A stretch of 64,000 nucleotides of DNA from JBGAPH01 sp046349955 (GTDB lineage Bacteria; Planctomycetota; Planctomycetia; Pirellulales; JBGAPH01). The stretch's first letter is position 1. The number at the start of each line of letters is the position of its first letter. The position numbers and the translations under genes were made by a program. Where the stretch lies: the NCBI GenBank assembly GCA_046349955.1, contig JAXMBI010000005.1, positions 186,001-250,000 of the forward strand, written 5' to 3'. This document shows positions 53,559 to 64,000 of this stretch, piece by piece. The notes beneath the pieces were generated by a model. It made no database searches. It was not told the DNA's origin and saw only the letters and a list, made by a program, of their open reading frames with translations.

Positions 53559-54803
53559 CTAGGCGGCGTCCGTGCGCCGTTCGGCGCCGGCGAAATGCGG
53601 GCGGGGGACCGCGGGGTTGGGGCGATCCAATTCGGCGAGGATCAGATCGACCGCGGCCTTCGTCGCGCCTCCGTGGGCGACGCGGGCCCGCAATTCGGCG
53701 AGCTGCGCTTCCTTGGCGGCGAGCGCCGCCGGGTCGGTGAGCCAGCGCACGAGGTGGGCCGCGATCTCGGGCGAGCGGTCGTCCCCCGTCAGGTATTCGG
53801 GAAACGGCACGCTCGCCGCATCCGGCTGGTCGTCGCGGTAGGGGGTGATGTCGGCCGGGTAGAGTTCGCGGCCGGCCAGCAGGTTCACGAGCGTAATGTA
53901 CTTCACGTGGCGGAATTGCTGCTGCACCCAGTACGGGAACTTGCCGATCCAGTAGAGGATCGTCGTCGCGCGACCGTAGTAGAGCAACTCTAAGCTCACC
54001 GAGCCCGAAACCGCCATGCAACAGGTGGCCGCGCTGATCAACTCGGGCGTGCGGCCGACGTACACCTCGATCGGCAACCCCACCGCGGCGATCGCTTGCC
54101 GGGCCATCTCGGCCTGATGCGGCTTGAACGCCGCCACCGCGAACCGCACGCCGGGCACTTGCCGCCGTACGCGGGCGGCCGTTTTGAGAAAGAAGCGAAA
54201 GTTCTTGTGAACCTCCTGCGTCCGCGAGCCGGGAAGGATTGCGACCAGCGGTCCTGGCTTGCTGCGCTCGGCCGCCACGAAGGCCTCGTCGAGCGGATGC
54301 TCGCGAACTTCGTCGAAATACGGGTGGCCGATGAAGGTTGCCTTGCATCCGCGCTGGCGGTACCAAGGCTCCTCGAAGGGGAGCGCGCAGAGCACGTGGT
54401 CGACGAACCGCTGCACCTTCTTCACGCGCCAACTCCCCCAGGCCCAAATCTGCGGGGGGGCATAGTAGTAGACCGGAATGCCGCGGGCCTTGGCGCGGCG
54501 GGCGATCCACCAGTTGAAGCCGGGATAGTCGATGAGCACGACGGCGTCGGGCTTATCCTCGACAAACGCGCGGTCGGCCCGCCACAGCAGCCCCAGGAAC
54601 TTGTGAATGTTCAGCAGCACCCGCAGGAACCACATCACGGCCAGGGCCGTGAGATCGAAGTGGAGCTGCGCGCCGGCCTCGGCCATCTTGGGGCCGCCGT
54701 AGCCAATCGCCACGAAGTCGGGCCGTTGGCGGCGGAACTCCCGGATCAGATTCGCCCCGTGCAGATCGCCGCTGGGCTCGCCGGCCGAAAAGAAGATCTT
54801 CAT
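53559..54803 (-). CDS. lpxB: Lipid-A-disaccharide synthase
   Basis: The 414-residue glycosyltransferase (GT19) joins UDP-diacylglucosamine and lipid X to make the lipid A disaccharide at the inner face of the cytoplasmic membrane. Matching blocks are the start MKIFFSAGEPSGDLHGANLI, GYGGPKMAEAG, VVLIDYPGFNWWIA, YYAPPQIWAWGSWRVKKV, ALPFEEPWYRQ, FIGHPYFDE, ILPGSRTQEV, AVSGSVSLELLYYG and NLLAGRELYPE-like NLLAGRELYPAD. ATG at 54803 sits directly before the conserved start; the frame extends to 54902 with no similarity. Its presence supports a lipid A-containing outer membrane in this organism. It lies just downstream of the tRNA gene on the same strand, after that gene's terminator. Confidence 0.95.
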   Translation of the reverse strand: MKIFFSAGEPSGDLHGANLIREFRRQRPDFVAIGYGGPKMAEAGAQLHFDLTALAVMWFLRVLLNIHKFLGLLWRADRAFVEDKPDAVVLIDYPGFNWWIARRAKARGIPVYYYAPPQIWAWGSWRVKKVQRFVDHVLCALPFEEPWYRQRGCKATFIGHPYFDEVREHPLDEAFVAAERSKPGPLVAILPGSRTQEVHKNFRFFLKTAARVRRQVPGVRFAVAAFKPHQAEMARQAIAAVGLPIEVYVGRTPELISAATCCMAVSGSVSLELLYYGRATTILYWIGKFPYWVQQQFRHVKYITLVNLLAGRELYPADITPYRDDQPDAASVPFPEYLTGDDRSPEIAAHLVRWLTDPAALAAKEAQLAELRARVAHGGATKAAVDLILAELDRPNPAVPRPHFAGAERRTDAA

Positions 54804-54925
54804 CGTGAAGTGACAGCACCGGGGGCTTGCGAATCCTTCGCCTGAAAACGGGCCGAAAGTATGGCAGAACCAACCCCCGACACCCAGGGCAATCGGGCGC
54901 ACCGCCCCTTCGACGCGAGCGCACG

Positions 54926-54954
54926 AAAAAGGCCCACAAGTGATTGCGGGCCTT
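54926..54954 (-). terminator. Rho-independent terminator after tRNA-Asn
   Basis: On the minus strand AAGGCCC and GGGCCTT form a 7-bp stem with a 12-nt loop and run into five T (A5 at 54926-54930). It lies 16 nt after the tRNA. Confidence 0.75.
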
Positions 54955-54969
54955 ATCGTTTCGATCTAG

Positions 54970-55042
54970 CTCCCCCGCCTGGGCTCGAACCAGGGACACG
55001 CGGATTAACAGTCCGCTGCTCTACCGACTGAGCTACAGGGGA
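54970..55042 (-). tRNA. trnN: tRNA-Asn (GTT)
   Basis: The minus strand folds into a 73-nt cloverleaf. The acceptor stem TCCCCTG pairs with CGGGGGA (one T-G pair), the D-arm carries AGCTCAGTCGGTAGAGC, the anticodon stem-loop is CGGACTGTTAATCCG with anticodon GTT, and the T-arm is CCTGGTTCGAGCCCAGG. The discriminator base is G and the CCA end is not encoded. Confidence 0.96.
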
Positions 55043-55233
55043 AAACCGTTGCCAGAAAAGGACTTCCGGCACGCTTTTCGGGAAGGTTGCGAGCCCGAGC
55101 CTCGCCACCGAATTGCCCTTTTAGGTCTGTTTAGGATACACGCTGGCTCGGGGGGCGAAAAGACCTGACCAGGCCAGGGTTTTGGACCCCGGCGGAAGGC
55201 CGCTGGTTCGCGCCGGCCACCTCACGGTCGCCC

Positions 55234-57381
<2,148 letters not shown>

Positions 57382-57512
57382 GAATGGCCAGTAACCTGTT
57401 GATAGAAAACGGGTTGTGTAAATCCTTGCCTATTAGGCAGGACTTGCGCGTCGTTCAGTTCCCGTCGCCTATTGCCACTGGTTCGGTGAGTCCGGTCGCA
57501 ACGCCTCAGTTT

Positions 57513-57533
57513 CCCTCTCCCCGTGGGAGAGGG
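57513..57533. repeat. CCCTCTCCC/GGGAGAGGG hairpin repeat
   Basis: A perfect 9-bp stem with 3-nt loop, flanked by GCCAGGGTGAGGGG, is of the type scattered through many bacterial genomes. Placed just after the hemL stop, it may also end that transcript, though no T-run follows. Confidence 0.6.
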
Positions 57534-57575
57534 CCAGGGTGAGGGGCTCCGGAGCACTGACCCTTTCCGATCCCC

Positions 57576-58862
57576 CTAGCCGACCGCCGCCAGCGCTTCC
57601 CGCGCCGCTGCGATCGTCTGTTCGATCTCCTCCTCTCCGTGCGCCGCCGAAACGAACAGCGCCTCGAATTGACTGCAAGGCATGTAAACGCCGCGTTCGA
57701 GGAGCGCCCAGAAGTAGCGCCCGAAGCGGGCTGTGTCGCAGCGGCTGGCCGATTCCCAATCGACGATCGGCCCGCCGGCAAAGAATAGCGTAAGCATACT
57801 TCCCACGCGGGCCAAGCAATGCTCGATTCCGGCCTGCTCGGCGGCCTGGGCCAATCCCTGGGCGAGCCGCCCGCTCAGCCGCTCCAAGCGCTCGTAAGGA
57901 GGCCGCTCGCGCAGCTCGCGCAGGGTGGCGATGCCGGCGGCCGTGGCCAGGGGGTTGCCGCTCAGCGTGCCAGCCTGAAACACCTTGCCGGCCGGCAGCA
58001 CATGATCCATGATCTCGGCCCGGCCGCCATAGGCCCCCACCGGCAGCCCGCCGCCGACGATCTTGCCGAGCGTCGTGAGATCGGGCGTGACGCCGAAGAG
58101 CGACTGCGCGCCTCCGTAGGCCACGCGGAAGCCGGTCATCACCTCGTCGAAAATGAGCAGGGCGCCGTGCTGCTGAGTCAGTTCGCGGAGCGCCCGCAGG
58201 AATTCAGGACGCGGCACGACGAGCCCCATGTTGCCGACCACCGGCTCCAGGATCACGCTGGCGATCCGGCGGCCGTGCTCGACAAAAGCAGCTTCGAGGC
58301 CGGCGACGTCGTTATAGCGGAGGACGAGCGTGTCCTTCGTCGTGCCGGCGGTGACCCCCGGCGAGTTGGGCACGCCCAGGGTGGCCGCTGAACTGCCGGC
58401 CGCCACGAGCAGGCTGTCGACATGGCCATGGTAGTTGCCGGCAAATTTGACGATCACGTCGCGGCCCGTGAAGCCGCGCGCCAGGCGGATCGCGCTCATC
58501 GTGGCTTCGGTGCCTGAGCTCACGAGGCGCACCCTCTCGATCGACGGCACGGCGTCGATGATCAACTCTGCGAGTTCGCTCTCGGCCTCCGTGGGGGCGC
58601 CGAAGCTCGTGCCGCGGGCCGCGGCCTCGACCACCGCCGCGATCACGCGCGGGTGCGCGTGCCCCAGGATCAGCGGCCCCCAGGAACCGATGTAGTCGAG
58701 GTAACGGTTGCCGTCGAGATCCCAGAAATAGGCCCCCTCGCCGCGGGCGAAAAAGATCGGTTGGCCGCCGACCCCGCCGAATGCCCGCGCAGGGCTATTC
58801 ACTCCGCCAGGAATCAACCGGCGAGCGCGGGCGAAGGCGGCTTGGCTTTTCTCTCGACTCAT
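57576..58862 (-). CDS. hemL: Glutamate-1-semialdehyde 2,1-aminomutase
   Basis: This PLP enzyme (428 residues) moves the amino group within glutamate-1-semialdehyde to form 5-aminolevulinate, the C5 route to tetrapyrroles. It shows LIPGGVNSPARAFGGV, YLDYIGSWGPLILGHAHP, SSGTEATMSAIRLAR, FAGNYHGHVDSLLV, IFDEVMTGFRV, and LGKIVGGGLPVGAYGG with the PLP-binding Lys near residue 267, then TLSGNPLATAAG. Length and order are typical. ATG at 58862 (MSREKSQAAF) is chosen, giving the family's usual start; the frame reaches 58898. hemB lies 230 bp upstream on the same strand, so the two probably work in one pathway, although a repeat lies between them. Confidence 0.96.
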   Translation of the reverse strand: MSREKSQAAFARARRLIPGGVNSPARAFGGVGGQPIFFARGEGAYFWDLDGNRYLDYIGSWGPLILGHAHPRVIAAVVEAAARGTSFGAPTEAESELAELIIDAVPSIERVRLVSSGTEATMSAIRLARGFTGRDVIVKFAGNYHGHVDSLLVAAGSSAATLGVPNSPGVTAGTTKDTLVLRYNDVAGLEAAFVEHGRRIASVILEPVVGNMGLVVPRPEFLRALRELTQQHGALLIFDEVMTGFRVAYGGAQSLFGVTPDLTTLGKIVGGGLPVGAYGGRAEIMDHVLPAGKVFQAGTLSGNPLATAAGIATLRELRERPPYERLERLSGRLAQGLAQAAEQAGIEHCLARVGSMLTLFFAGGPIVDWESASRCDTARFGRYFWALLERGVYMPCSQFEALFVSAAHGEEEIEQTIAAAREALAAVG

Positions 58863-58876
58863 GCGGCGGAGATTCT

Positions 58877-59012
58877 CACCACGGAGACACGGAGGCACGG
58901 AGAGGATGACGAACCGCCGAGACGCGGAGACGCGGAGAGATGCAGGAGTAGCTTGGATGCGAGAATGAGCACTCGTTCTGCCTCTTTCTTTGTGTCTTCG
59001 TGCCTTCGTGGT
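58877..59012. repeat. Imperfect inverted repeat of the CACGGAGACACGGAGG type
   Basis: The left arm at 58877-58903 and right arm at 58987-59012 match in 20 of 26 paired positions (ACCACGGAGACACGGAGGCA against ACCACGAAGGCACGAAGACA). A third related stretch, GAGACGCGGAGACGCGGAGA, lies between. This repeat type is scattered in many bacterial genomes and fills the hemL-hemB gap. Confidence 0.6.
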
Positions 59013-59091
59013 TCGTTTTGGTTCGATCGTGCGGCTGGCGATCGGGCGAGCCCTGCTTTGCGAACTCAGCGCCTTGGCGAGAAATAAAACG

Positions 59092-60090
59092 CTAGTTGCC
59101 GCTCAACCAGCGGGCGGCTTGTTTGGCCCAATAGGTGAGGATCAGACTGGCGCCGGCGCGGCGGATTGCCAGCAGCGACTCGAGGGCCACCTGCCGCTCA
59201 TCGAGCCAACCTTGGGCCGCCGCGGCCTTCACGAGGCTGTATTCCCCGCTCACGTTATACGCTGCCAGGGGGACGCCGGGAAACCGCTGGCTCACTCGCT
59301 GGAGAATGTCGAGATACGCCAGCGCCGGCTTGACCATGATCAGATCGGCGCCCTGCTCGAGGTCCTGCGCCACCTCGCGCAGCGCCTGGGCAGGGTCGGC
59401 CGCCGGGTCCATTTGGTAGCTGCGGCGGTCGCCGAACTGGGGCGCGCTTTCGGCGGCGTCGCGAAACGGGCCGTAGAAGGCGCTCGCGTACTTTGCCGCG
59501 TAACTCAGAATCGGCAAGTGCGTATAGCCCGCGCCGTCGAGGGCCTGGCGGATTGCGCCGACCATGCCGTCCATCATGCCGCTGGGGGCCACCAGGTCGG
59601 CCCCGGCTTGGGCATGCACGAGCGCCTGCTTGGCGAGCAGTTCGAGGGTGGCGTCGTTGTTCACATCGACTCGGCCCGTGCGGTCGTCAACGGGACCGCA
59701 ATGGCCATGCGACGTGTATTCGCACAGGCAAACGTCGGTGACCACCAGCAGCTCAGAGGCCGCCTGTTTGATCCCCTGCACGGCCTGAGGCACGATGCTT
59801 TCGGCGCGGCACGACTCGGCGCCCGTGGCGTCCTTCTGATCAGGGATGCCAAACAGGATTACTCCGGCGACGCCCAACTCCTGCGCCTCGCGCGCCTCGA
59901 CCACGGCCTGGTCGATGGAAAGCTGCTGCACCCCCGGCATCGAAGCGATGTCGCGGCGGACGTTCTCTCCTGACCGCACGAAGAGCGGCAGCACGAAATG
60001 GGCCGGCTCGAGCCGCACGGTCTGCGTCGAGCGGCGCAATTGCGGATGTTGCCGCAGGCGGCGCAGGCGGGTTTGGGGATAGTTGCTCAT
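59092..60090 (-). CDS. hemB: Porphobilinogen synthase (5-aminolevulinate dehydratase)
   Basis: The 332-residue enzyme condenses two 5-aminolevulinate molecules into porphobilinogen. It has LVVTDVCLCEYTSHGHCG, whose three Cys are those of the zinc-dependent class, then LVAPSGMMDGMVGAIRQAL, the first active-site lysine in LSYAAKYASAFYGPFRDA, GDRRSYQMDPA and the Schiff-base lysine in LIMVKPALAYLD, and ends with the LDERQVALESLLAIRRAGAS region. Length is normal. The next product in the pathway's upstream direction, 5-aminolevulinate, comes from the adjacent hemL, so hemB-hemL forms a functional pair. The start ATG at 60090 lies 29 bp after the stop of the kinase gene upstream. Confidence 0.97.
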   Translation of the reverse strand: MSNYPQTRLRRLRQHPQLRRSTQTVRLEPAHFVLPLFVRSGENVRRDIASMPGVQQLSIDQAVVEAREAQELGVAGVILFGIPDQKDATGAESCRAESIVPQAVQGIKQAASELLVVTDVCLCEYTSHGHCGPVDDRTGRVDVNNDATLELLAKQALVHAQAGADLVAPSGMMDGMVGAIRQALDGAGYTHLPILSYAAKYASAFYGPFRDAAESAPQFGDRRSYQMDPAADPAQALREVAQDLEQGADLIMVKPALAYLDILQRVSQRFPGVPLAAYNVSGEYSLVKAAAAQGWLDERQVALESLLAIRRAGASLILTYWAKQAARWLSGN

Positions 60091-60118
60091 GCGGCTGTCG
60101 TCATTCCCACCGTGGCCG

Positions 60119-61891
60119 TTAGCTTCCGGCGGCGCTCACTTGCACCTTGTCTTTTCTGGCCAGCGCCTCCTTGGCCTGCGTCACCAAATCGTTGGCCCAA
60201 CTCTTGTCGCCGTGCAGCTCGATCACGCTTTGATAGATGGCCCGGGCCTTGGCCGGGTCAGACTCGGCGATTTTGCCGGCCCGTTCGAGCTGGCTGACCA
60301 GCAGCTCGCGTTGCGCCGGCACATAGTCGTTGGCCGCCGCGGCAAGATCCGCCAGTTGCCGCTTCGCCAATTCCACGCAGCGGCGGGCGGGCATGGTTTG
60401 ATCCTCTCCATCGTCGTAGAGCGTGACCAATGCCCGCAGCTTCGTCATCGCGCGGTCCGGATCGGACGATACGTAGCTGGCCGCCTCGAGATAGGCCCGC
60501 TCCACCGGCAGCAGCTTGTCTTTGCCCGTCCGCCGCACGAGACGCCGCATCCGCCGTTCGGCGCGCCACAGCTCGAGTTCCTCGTTGAGGCCGCGGATCT
60601 CGTCGGCCCGCGGGTCGCTGCCGAAACGCTCCACGAAAGCTTCGATGTCTCCTTGAACGCGGAGCAAGGTTTCCGGCTCGCTGGGCACGGCGACCGCGTC
60701 GATGCGGCGATAGAGCGTGTCGGCCGACGCCGGCTGCAGGAAGTACCAAACGATGCCGGCCAGCGCCAGCAACGAGGCAATGAGCGCCACCGTTTGCGCA
60801 GAAAAGATCGAGGGTTCGTCCTCACGCGAGCGTTGCCGCTCCCGCTCGTGCTCCTCCTCCACGGTGGTGAAGCGGCGCTGCGGATTGGCGCCGGTCGACA
60901 CCGTGAGCCGGCGGTGATCGTGCCGATCGGTGGGCGCAGCGTCGCGGCGACCATCGGTCGAGCGGGCGGGCGCGCTCTCGGCCTCGGCCGAGCCGGCGAT
61001 CCGAGTTTCGGCCAGTGGATCGAGCTCGCCTTGCTCCTCCCCCACGCTAAACTTCCGCTCGCCATCCAAGAGCGATAGCCCGCGTTCCATCGCCTCCAAG
61101 CGCCGGCCGAGCACGGCCGCATTGGCGAAGCGCTCGCGCGGATCCTTGGCCAGCAGCTTGTCGACGATCCGCTCGAGCTCGCGCGGCGTCTCCGGGGCAA
61201 AGCGGCCCACGGGCTCCGGCTCGGCGAACCGCTGCAGGTGCAGCATCTGCGGTAGGCCTGACGCGCGAAACGGCGGCCTCCCCGAGAGCAGCGAGTACAT
61301 CACGCAGCCCAGGCTGTACAGATCGCACTGCGAGGTGACCTGCTTCCCGTCGGCCTGCTCGGGGGCCATGTACTCGGCTGTGCCGAGCACTCCGCCGCCC
61401 CCTGTGAGATGCGTCTGGCCGAACAAACGGGCGATGCCGAAGTCGGTGAGCTTGATCTGCCCGTCGGGAGTCAGCAGCAAATTCGCGGGCTTGAGATCGC
61501 GGTGGATCACGCCATGGTCGTGGGCATGCTTGAGCGCGCGGCACAGTTCGACCGACAGCCGCGTGACCTCGCGCCAACTGAACCGCCGCCCCGCGCGCAG
61601 CTCGTCCTCGAGATTGGTCCCGTCGACCAGCTCCATGCTGTAGAACAGGTGGCCATCCTGTTCGCCGTAGCCATAGAGCCGCACGATGCCCGGGTGGCGA
61701 AGCTTTTTGAGCGACTCGATCTCCAGTTCGAACCGCTCGCGAAAGCCCTCTTCCTGCGCCAGGTTGGGCGAGAGCACCTTCACGGCCACCCGCTGCCCGG
61801 TTTGCGGGTCCAGCCCTTCGAACACGGTGCCCATGCCGCCCCGGCCGAGCTTGCGGCCAATGCGATACGGACCAAGTTGCTCGAATTCCAT
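60119..61891 (-). CDS. Transmembrane serine/threonine protein kinase
   Basis: The 590-residue product is a PknB-type kinase. From the N-terminus: glycine loop GRGGMGTVF (residues about 16-24), VAVKVL (Lys38), HRDLKPANLLL, DFGIARLFG and GTAEYMAPEQ, kinase lobe to about residue 275. A low-complexity linker follows, then one membrane helix (VALIASLLALAGIVWYFL, about 367-385), then an extracytoplasmic helical part (residues about 390-590) rich in Arg/Glu with DLAAAANDYVPAQREL and ending LARKDKVQVSAAGS. No PASTA or other known sensor repeat is seen. ATG at 61891 (MEFEQLGPYRIG) starts the domain; the frame extends to 62002. It may be co-transcribed with hemB, 28 bp downstream. Confidence 0.92.
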   Translation of the reverse strand: MEFEQLGPYRIGRKLGRGGMGTVFEGLDPQTGQRVAVKVLSPNLAQEEGFRERFELEIESLKKLRHPGIVRLYGYGEQDGHLFYSMELVDGTNLEDELRAGRRFSWREVTRLSVELCRALKHAHDHGVIHRDLKPANLLLTPDGQIKLTDFGIARLFGQTHLTGGGGVLGTAEYMAPEQADGKQVTSQCDLYSLGCVMYSLLSGRPPFRASGLPQMLHLQRFAEPEPVGRFAPETPRELERIVDKLLAKDPRERFANAAVLGRRLEAMERGLSLLDGERKFSVGEEQGELDPLAETRIAGSAEAESAPARSTDGRRDAAPTDRHDHRRLTVSTGANPQRRFTTVEEEHERERQRSREDEPSIFSAQTVALIASLLALAGIVWYFLQPASADTLYRRIDAVAVPSEPETLLRVQGDIEAFVERFGSDPRADEIRGLNEELELWRAERRMRRLVRRTGKDKLLPVERAYLEAASYVSSDPDRAMTKLRALVTLYDDGEDQTMPARRCVELAKRQLADLAAAANDYVPAQRELLVSQLERAGKIAESDPAKARAIYQSVIELHGDKSWANDLVTQAKEALARKDKVQVSAAGS

Positions 61892-62173
61892 AAGGCAGGG
61901 CCCGAAAGAGGAGCGGAGGCGGGAGATGCGACGGGCAGGGACTCGCGGGGAACGCCCCAGATCAAAGGCATCCCTCATCCTATCACCGTGGAGATAGGTC
62001 AACTAGCTAGGCGGTAAGCGCCCGCTCGGCAAACGGCTTAGGTGTTGCGCAAACGAGCAGACTCGCCGCGCGGCCCACAGGGGCGCCATGTCCGGCACAA
62101 AATATGCTCCCTCCATATCGGGGGGGCGGACGGCGAGTAGAATGGCGATTGGGGAGCTTGAAACGAGGGCTAA

Positions 62174-62890
62174 ATGAGCATTATTTACCCAGAACGCCCC
62201 GATGTCCGGTCGCAAAACGACCAGGATGAGTGCTTGCGGCTCCGCAAGCTGCTCGCCATCTACCAGCGGGACCGGCAGTTGCTTGCCTTTGAGATCCACG
62301 ACGGCCTGATTCAAACCCTCACGGCGGCCGCCCTGCACCTCGAGGCCACACGGGTGGCGGCGGATGCCCTGCCGCCAGAAGCCCACAAACAGCTCGAAGT
62401 CGGGCTGGGGCTGCTGCGGGAGGGGATTTCGGAGGGGCGCCGATTCATTTCCGGGCTCCGTCCCCCCGTGCTCGATGAAGACGGGCTGCGAGCGGCGCTC
62501 GAACATCTGGCGGCCCGCTTGGCCGCCGAGATGCGGCTACCCATCGAAATCGACTGCCGCGCGGGGCTCGAGGAGCTCGCGCCCCTTGTGGAGCTGACGC
62601 TCTATCGCGTCGTCCAGGAAGCACTCACCAACATCCGTCGGCACAGCGCCGCCACGCAGGTCCGCGTCGAGCTTCGGCGGGTTGATGGCCGGGTGCGGGC
62701 CGTGATCGCCGACAACGGCATCGGCTTCGACCCGGCGCAAAGCGGTCTTCGCAACTTTGGTTTGCGGGGCATGCGCGAGCGTGTGCGCGTCCTCGGCGGA
62801 GATCTGAACATCGAGAGCGAACCGGGCCAAGGCACCCGCATCGTCGTCGACCTCCCGGCCTGGCTGCCGGATGAGGGCGTGGGCGATTAA
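62174..62890 (+). CDS. NarL/UhpB-type histidine kinase without sensor domain
   Basis: The 238-residue product has a HisKA_3 dimerisation helix with the phospho-acceptor His42 in LLAFEIHDGLIQTLT, then SGLRPPVLDEDGLRAALEHL, and a HATPase domain with an N-box VVQEALTNIRRHS, a G1 motif AVIADNGIGFDP, GLRGMRERVRVLGG and GQGTRIVVDLP. The first 35 residues are charged and helical with no membrane segment or PAS/GAF input domain, so the kinase is cytosolic and must respond through a partner. No response-regulator gene lies within the window. GAGGG 5 nt before the ATG supports this start. Confidence 0.88.
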   Translation: MSIIYPERPDVRSQNDQDECLRLRKLLAIYQRDRQLLAFEIHDGLIQTLTAAALHLEATRVAADALPPEAHKQLEVGLGLLREGISEGRRFISGLRPPVLDEDGLRAALEHLAARLAAEMRLPIEIDCRAGLEELAPLVELTLYRVVQEALTNIRRHSAATQVRVELRRVDGRVRAVIADNGIGFDPAQSGLRNFGLRGMRERVRVLGGDLNIESEPGQGTRIVVDLPAWLPDEGVGD

Positions 62891-62973
62891 GGCGGTGCGA
62901 GCGTCGAGCCACTAGTAGGGGCAACTCCGCGCCATCTTGCATCGGCCGTTCGGCCCCCCTAGTCTGCCCTGTT

Positions 62974-64000
62974 ATGGAGGCAGACCTCTTACGCCTGACG
63001 CCTGCCGTGCGCCGTCGAGCGCTGGCGTTGGGGCACGTCAATGCGGCTTTGTGGGCCGCAGGCAACGGGCTAACCAGTGGGACGCTGCTCGTCTTTCTGG
63101 CCCAAGACCTAGGCGCCAAGGGGCTCGGCGTAAGTTTGATTCTCGCGGCGCCTGCTGTCGCCGGAGTGCTGCGCCTCGGCACGCCCACGGTGATACGCCG
63201 CTGCGGTTCCGAAAAACGCGCGAGTCTCGCGGCGTTTGCCGTGAGCTACCTATTGATCTTGGGGCAGCCGGCCCTGGCCGTGCCGGGTCTTTGGCCCTGG
63301 GGCCACGCGCTAGCCGGACTGATCGCCCTCGTGTGCGCGCATCAGTTGCTCGAGTATGTCGGACAGGTCGCGCTGCTGGCATGGCTGCGGCGGCTCGTAC
63401 CGGGGCCAATACGTGGGCGATACTTCGCGCGGCGGCAGATCGTGCAACTGGTCGTGCTCGCCCCCACACTGCTCGCCGGCGGATGGTTTGCCGATCGCTG
63501 GAAGGCCGAAGCCGCCGTCAGTCGTCCGGCCTGGACGCTCGGCGGCTACGCGCTGACCGCGGCGCTCGGCGCCGTCTGCCTGCAGGCGTCGCTTGCGCCT
63601 TTGGCGCTTATGCCCGGCGGATCGAGCGACCGCCGCAGAAGGGGAGGAGCAGAGCACGCCCCACCGTCGCCAGAGTCGCCGCCCGTCTCGCCGGAACCGG
63701 CCCCTTCGCGTAGCGACCGTACCCTCTCGGCGCTGGCGGATGCGCGCTTCCGCCGCTTGCTCATGTTCGGTTGCTGGGTGGCGGTGGCGAACGGAGTTTC
63801 GCAGAGCGCGCAGAACATCTTTCCTAAGGCCGTCCTCCAGTTGGGCGTCTATGATCTGGCCTGGATGCGGCTGGCCATGCAGATCGGCCAGATAGGCTAT
63901 AGCCGCTGGGCGGGCGGTTATAGCGATCGGTACGGCAATCGGCCGCTGCTCATCGTCAGCCAGTCGCTGGTGGCGCTGGGCCCTTTGTTCTATGCTTTCG
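62974..64000 (+). CDS. MFS-type transporter (3' end beyond window)
   Basis: An open frame of 342 codons runs off the right edge. From ATG at 62974 (MEADLLRLTP) it has regularly spaced hydrophobic helices: LGHVNAALWAAGNGLTSGTL, VSLILAAPAVAGVLRLGT, ASLAAFAVSYLLILGQPAL, ALAGLIALVCAHQLLEYVG, VQLVVLAPTLLAGGWFADRW, YALTAALGAVCLQASLAPL. A long Ser/Pro/Arg-rich loop (about residues 215-250) follows, then a second half starting LLMFGCWVAVANG, with an MFS-like motif GGYSDRYGNRPLL between helices. The six-loop-six plan, with the GGxSDRxGxRPL motif, marks the major facilitator superfamily. The substrate is unknown and the rest of the gene is unseen. No clear ribosome binding site precedes the ATG. Confidence 0.8.
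   Translation, partial: MEADLLRLTPAVRRRALALGHVNAALWAAGNGLTSGTLLVFLAQDLGAKGLGVSLILAAPAVAGVLRLGTPTVIRRCGSEKRASLAAFAVSYLLILGQPALAVPGLWPWGHALAGLIALVCAHQLLEYVGQVALLAWLRRLVPGPIRGRYFARRQIVQLVVLAPTLLAGGWFADRWKAEAAVSRPAWTLGGYALTAALGAVCLQASLAPLALMPGGSSDRRRRGGAEHAPPSPESPPVSPEPAPSRSDRTLSALADARFRRLLMFGCWVAVANGVSQSAQNIFPKAVLQLGVYDLAWMRLAMQIGQIGYSRWAGGYSDRYGNRPLLIVSQSLVALGPLFYAF

Overview
The window looks like chromosomal DNA of a GC-rich planctomycete, probably Pirellulales-like. The evidence is a BBP7-type outer-membrane barrel protein, four exported proteins whose N-termini carry versions of the planctomycete LEPR-XLL leader (EPLEARRL, LEPLEARRLLS, FESLEVRLSPA, LESRRLL), PEP-CTERM anchors, dockerin-like EF-hands, DUF1559-era style 'small transmembrane plus LRR' proteins, Ser/Thr kinases, and an lpxB gene showing lipid A synthesis. 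Identifications come from reading protein motifs; no database search was run.

Layout. 1-2093 (-) is the N-terminal part of a secreted PPC-domain protein that runs off the left edge. 2429-3181 (-) is a DUF2071/YqjF-like protein. 3474-7129 (+) holds a BBP7 barrel protein and an exported protein of unknown function. 7130-7640 is non-coding with a strong minus-strand terminator and hairpins, next to a tiny Cys-rich lipoprotein. 7970-9427 (-) is pyruvate kinase. 9602-15514 (+) is a DUF6174-like membrane protein and a 1734-residue exported metalloprotease-like protein with five tandem 169-residue modules. 15658-17238 (+) is a scrambled patch: a 123-bp duplicated gene start, a frameshifted PEP-CTERM/dockerin pseudogene and an intact LRR-like gene. 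17481-18746 (-) is lysA. 18926-19525 (-) is a thioredoxin-fold protein with LEPR-XLL leader and EF-hand tail. 19621-44880 (-) is one 8419-codon gene, 40% of the window, encoding a giant mosaic surface protein. 45033-45695 (-) is a PEP-CTERM protein.

From 46019 to the end the content is mostly housekeeping: coaB, a PQQ-type beta-propeller protein, a MORN-like protein, a GH43 glycosidase, a methyltransferase, a small secreted helical protein, a Ser/Thr kinase, lpxB, tRNA-Asn, glgX, hemL, hemB, a second Ser/Thr kinase with a membrane anchor, a cytosolic NarL-type histidine kinase, and the start of an MFS transporter that runs off the right edge.

How it fits together. The left two thirds is dominated by cell-surface or secreted proteins sharing one leader type and calcium-binding EF-hand/RTX motifs, so they probably share an export and surface-retention route. 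hemL-hemB form a tetrapyrrole pair. The most unusual points are the giant protein, in which four consecutive SdrD_B-like units each host another domain at the same loop; the exact 507-bp tandem array in the metalloprotease-like protein; the decayed duplicated locus at 15658-16566; and two families of short inverted-repeat elements found in the gaps between genes.
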